This document shows positions 37,598-39,013 of a DNA stretch of 39,013 nt, in pieces. The stretch comes from Hydrogenophaga sp. (GTDB lineage: Bacteria > Pseudomonadota > Gammaproteobacteria > Burkholderiales > Burkholderiaceae_C). The notes beneath the pieces were generated by a model. It was not told the DNA's origin, searched no databases, and saw only the letters and a list, made by a program, of their open reading frames with translations. The position numbers and the translations under genes were made by a program. Position 1 is the stretch's first letter. Each line of letters starts with the position of its first letter. The stretch lies in assembly GCF_028698005.1 (NCBI RefSeq), contig NZ_JAQVEJ010000010.1:1-39013 (forward strand), read 5' to 3'.

Positions 37598-37632
37598 TTT
37601 TTCACAAAGTTATCCACAGAATCTGTGCAAGA
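37598..37632. promoter_or_regulatory. Cluster of DnaA-box-like 9-mers
   Basis: TTTTTCACA (37598-37606) and TTATCCACA (37610-37618) both match the DnaA consensus TTWTNCACA and lie 3 bp apart in the same direction. TGTGCAAGA (37624-37632) is a one-mismatch box in the other direction. The second is the strong R1-type sequence. An AT-rich stretch lies 50 bp away. Neighbouring genes are not those of a usual chromosome origin. Confidence 0.5.
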
Positions 37633-37712
37633 ACGCCGGTGGTGAGGGCGATGGGTGCGGGCGCGCCGCGCGGGCAGATGCGCCGGCCGGCTGCGTCATA
37701 ATGGCCGCCGGT

Positions 37713-37733
37713 TGCCGCCCGCAGCGGGCGGCA
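37713..37733 (+). promoter_or_regulatory. 9-bp stem-loop in the exbB leader
   Basis: TGCCGCCCG-CAG-CGGGCGGCA is a perfect 9-bp GC stem with a 3-nt loop. It ends 7 nt before the GGGAG ribosome binding site (37741-37745) of exbB, which uses a TTG start. It may limit or time translation, or be an early terminator without a U-run. Confidence 0.45.
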
Positions 37734-37752
37734 TGTCGTCGGGAGCCCCGTT

Positions 37753-38394
37753 TTGCTGTCCATCATACAAGCCGCCGGTTGGCCGATCTGGCCCTTGATC
37801 ATCTGCTCGGTTCTGGGCCTGGCCCTGATCATTGAACGTTTCATCAGCCTCAAGGCCTCGCGCATCCTGCCGGCCAAGCTGCTGGATGAAGCGATCCAGG
37901 TTTCCCGCGACGGCATTCCCTCGCCCGATGTGGTCAGGCAGCTCGAACAGAACTCGATGCTCGGTGAGGTGCTCGCCAGCGGCTTCCGGACCTTCAACAA
38001 CAACCCTTATGCGACCGAGGCCGATCTGCAGGCCAACATGGAGTCCACCGGCCGCCTGGTCGCTGCCCGGCTGCAGAAATACCTGGGTGCGCTGGCCACG
38101 ATCGCGTCGGCGGCACCGCTGATCGGCCTGCTCGGCACCGTGGTGGGCATGATCGAGATTTTTGCGTCGCAGGGCGGTCACGGTGGCATGGGCACCATGC
38201 CCGGTGGCGGCGACCCGTCACAACTGGCCCGGGGCATCTCCATCGCCCTGTACAACACGGCCTTCGGTCTGATCATCGCCATCCCGGCGCTGATCTTCTG
38301 GCGCTACTTCCGCGCCCGGGTGGACACCTACCTGCTGGGCATGGAGGTCGCCTCAGACCGTTTCGCCCGCCACCTGCTGACCCTGCACAAGTAA
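37753..38394 (+). CDS. exbB: MotA/TolQ/ExbB proton channel family protein
   Basis: ExbB-type proteins form the proton channel that powers TonB or Tol. The 213-residue protein has three membrane segments: one near the N-terminus (IWPLIICSVLGLALIIERF), and two flanking AAPLIGLLGTVVGMIEIFASQG and GISIALYNTAFGLIIAIPALIFWRYF, the conserved family core. The start is TTG at 37753 with GGGAG 7 nt upstream; no ATG fits. exbD follows 21 bp later and lpxK after that, an order common in beta- and gammaproteobacteria. tonB is not visible. TolQ is the alternative, but the lpxK context favours ExbB. Confidence 0.92.
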   Translation: MLSIIQAAGWPIWPLIICSVLGLALIIERFISLKASRILPAKLLDEAIQVSRDGIPSPDVVRQLEQNSMLGEVLASGFRTFNNNPYATEADLQANMESTGRLVAARLQKYLGALATIASAAPLIGLLGTVVGMIEIFASQGGHGGMGTMPGGGDPSQLARGISIALYNTAFGLIIAIPALIFWRYFRARVDTYLLGMEVASDRFARHLLTLHK

Positions 38395-38415
38395 TCCGGA
38401 AGGAGCGGCACCGGC

Positions 38416-38835
38416 ATGAATTTCCGTCAAGGCAACCGGGATGAGCCGGAGATCAACCTCATTCCGTTCATCGACATCCTGCTGGTCGTCCTCATTTTCC
38501 TGATGCTGACCACGACCTACAGCAAGTTCACTGAACTGCAGGTCAATCTGCCCGTGGCCGATGCCCAGCCACCGAAGGACAACCCGCAGGAGATCGTGGT
38601 GTCGGTGGCCAGTGACGGGCGCTATGCCATCAACCGGGAGGCGGTGGATGGCGGCAGCATCGACCACCTCGTGCAAGCCCTGCGTGCGGCCGCCAAGGCC
38701 GACGATCCGGTGGTCGTTGTCAGTGCCGACGCCGCAGCGACGCACCAGTCGGTGATCAATGTGATGGATGCGGCGCGCCGTGCCGGGCTGGTCCAGATCA
38801 CCTTTGCCACGCAGCGGCCCGGCGGCGGCCACTGA
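38416..38835 (+). CDS. exbD: Biopolymer transport protein ExbD
   Basis: A 139-residue membrane protein with a short cytoplasmic start, a single membrane helix INLIPFIDILLVVLIFLMLTTTY holding the proton-carrying Asp, and a periplasmic domain with VVSVASDGRYAINRE and PVVVVSADAAATHQSVINVMDAARRAG. It partners ExbB to drive TonB-dependent uptake. The ATG at 38416 has GGAAGGAG upstream. lpxK starts 5 bp after the stop. Confidence 0.95.
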   Translation: MNFRQGNRDEPEINLIPFIDILLVVLIFLMLTTTYSKFTELQVNLPVADAQPPKDNPQEIVVSVASDGRYAINREAVDGGSIDHLVQALRAAAKADDPVVVVSADAAATHQSVINVMDAARRAGLVQITFATQRPGGGH

Positions 38836-38840
38836 CCTCC

Positions 38841-39013
38841 ATGCCGTCCCCCCGCCGAGCCGCCCGCTGGTCTGCCCTGTGGCGGCGGGCCAGCGAGCGG
38901 CGAGGCGCCCTTGCCCACGCCCTGCTGCCACTGGCCTGGTTGTACGGCAGATTGGCGCGCCAGCGGCGCGCGGCGTTCCTGTCCGACGCGACCCGGACAT
39001 CCCGCTTGCCGGT
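38841..39013 (+). CDS. lpxK: Tetraacyldisaccharide 4'-kinase LpxK, N-terminal part (3' end beyond window)
   Basis: The frame opens at an ATG 5 bp after exbD and runs off the right edge. The 57 visible residues (ARWSALWRRASERRGALAHALLPLAWLYGRLARQRRAAF...SRLPV) match the LpxK N-terminus: a Trp-rich start, LLPLAWLYG and Arg-rich membrane-facing helix, then the residues just before the P-loop region, which is cut off. LpxK phosphorylates the lipid A precursor at the 4' position. The order exbB-exbD-lpxK is common and supports the call. Confidence 0.85.
   Translation, partial: MPSPRRAARWSALWRRASERRGALAHALLPLAWLYGRLARQRRAAFLSDATRTSRLP

Larger units (their letters stand above)
37452..37752. other. 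301-bp divergent region between xseA and exbB
   Basis: The half next to xseA is AT-rich (37511-37552, with TTTATATGACTTTTTTT), unlike its surroundings. The middle carries a cluster of DnaA-box-like 9-mers and the end a strong hairpin before exbB; both are listed separately. No RNA gene was recognised, and no Fur box was found although exbB genes are often iron-regulated. Confidence 0.5.

Noticed and set aside
37452-37752. Chromosome replication origin
   Set aside because: DnaA boxes and an AT-rich stretch are present, but dnaA, dnaN, gyrB, rpmH or parAB are not nearby and only two boxes are exact; kept only as a DnaA-box cluster.

Overview
The window is 39 kb of GC-rich chromosomal DNA with the gene content and order of a betaproteobacterium, most likely Burkholderiales and close to Comamonadaceae. 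Support comes from the block yebC-purD-hemF-nadD-rsfS-rlmH-maf-rng, an exbB-exbD-lpxK start, a dimeric and a monomeric NADP isocitrate dehydrogenase side by side, and strong G/C third-position bias throughout. No rRNA, tRNA, CRISPR array, insertion sequence or prophage was seen. Most of the window is core genome. Family assignments rest on motifs read by eye; no database search was run.

Layout. 1-91: tail of an unidentified gene. 116-5537: signalling block, with a hybrid PAS histidine kinase facing away from an orphan Hpt protein and a second PAS kinase whose catalytic half is of the bacteriophytochrome type. 5566-7480: tcdA and a YeeE/YedE sulfur-transport protein. 7560-10317: tolB-pal-cpoB without tolQRA, divergent from msbA (10478-12286). 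12365-13438: outer-membrane beta-barrel protein with a Pro/Ala hinge. 13663-20625: eight-gene housekeeping operon read right to left, with mostly overlapping stop/start codons. 20719-23054: HerA-like ATPase and an SGNH lipoprotein. 23130-25920: clpS-clpA. 26002-30317: a catabolic-looking accessory block (IclR regulator, orphan family-5 solute-binding protein, BKACE-family enzyme, alpha/beta hydrolase). 30408-30740: yegP-like. 31067-35190: icd, a DUF192 protein and monomeric icd. 35432-37451: sodB and xseA. 37753-39013: exbB, exbD and the start of lpxK.

The most interesting signal lies in the 326-bp gap between yegP and icd. A strong Fur-box-like palindrome (AATAATcATTATT within a 27-bp element) overlaps a good -10 hexamer on the minus strand. 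It is followed by about 110 nt that fold into two clean stem-loops, an unpaired linker and a textbook Rho-independent terminator with six U residues. This is the architecture expected of a Fur-repressed small RNA of the RyhB/PrrF/NrrF kind. Its linker can form an 8-bp pairing, including two G-U pairs, with the start codon of sodB 5 kb away. This is inference from sequence and needs expression data.

Other leads are a BKACE enzyme with Gln at the position that is Glu14 in Kce, an RsfS with a histone-H1-like Lys/Ala/Pro tail, perfect palindromes in the tolB/msbA and monomeric-icd upstream regions, and a tight DnaA-box cluster upstream of xseA/exbB. Many ORF-track starts are upstream GTG/TTG codons or out-of-place extensions. 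Starts given here were re-chosen from signal peptides, family N-termini, ribosome binding sites and overlaps with neighbours.
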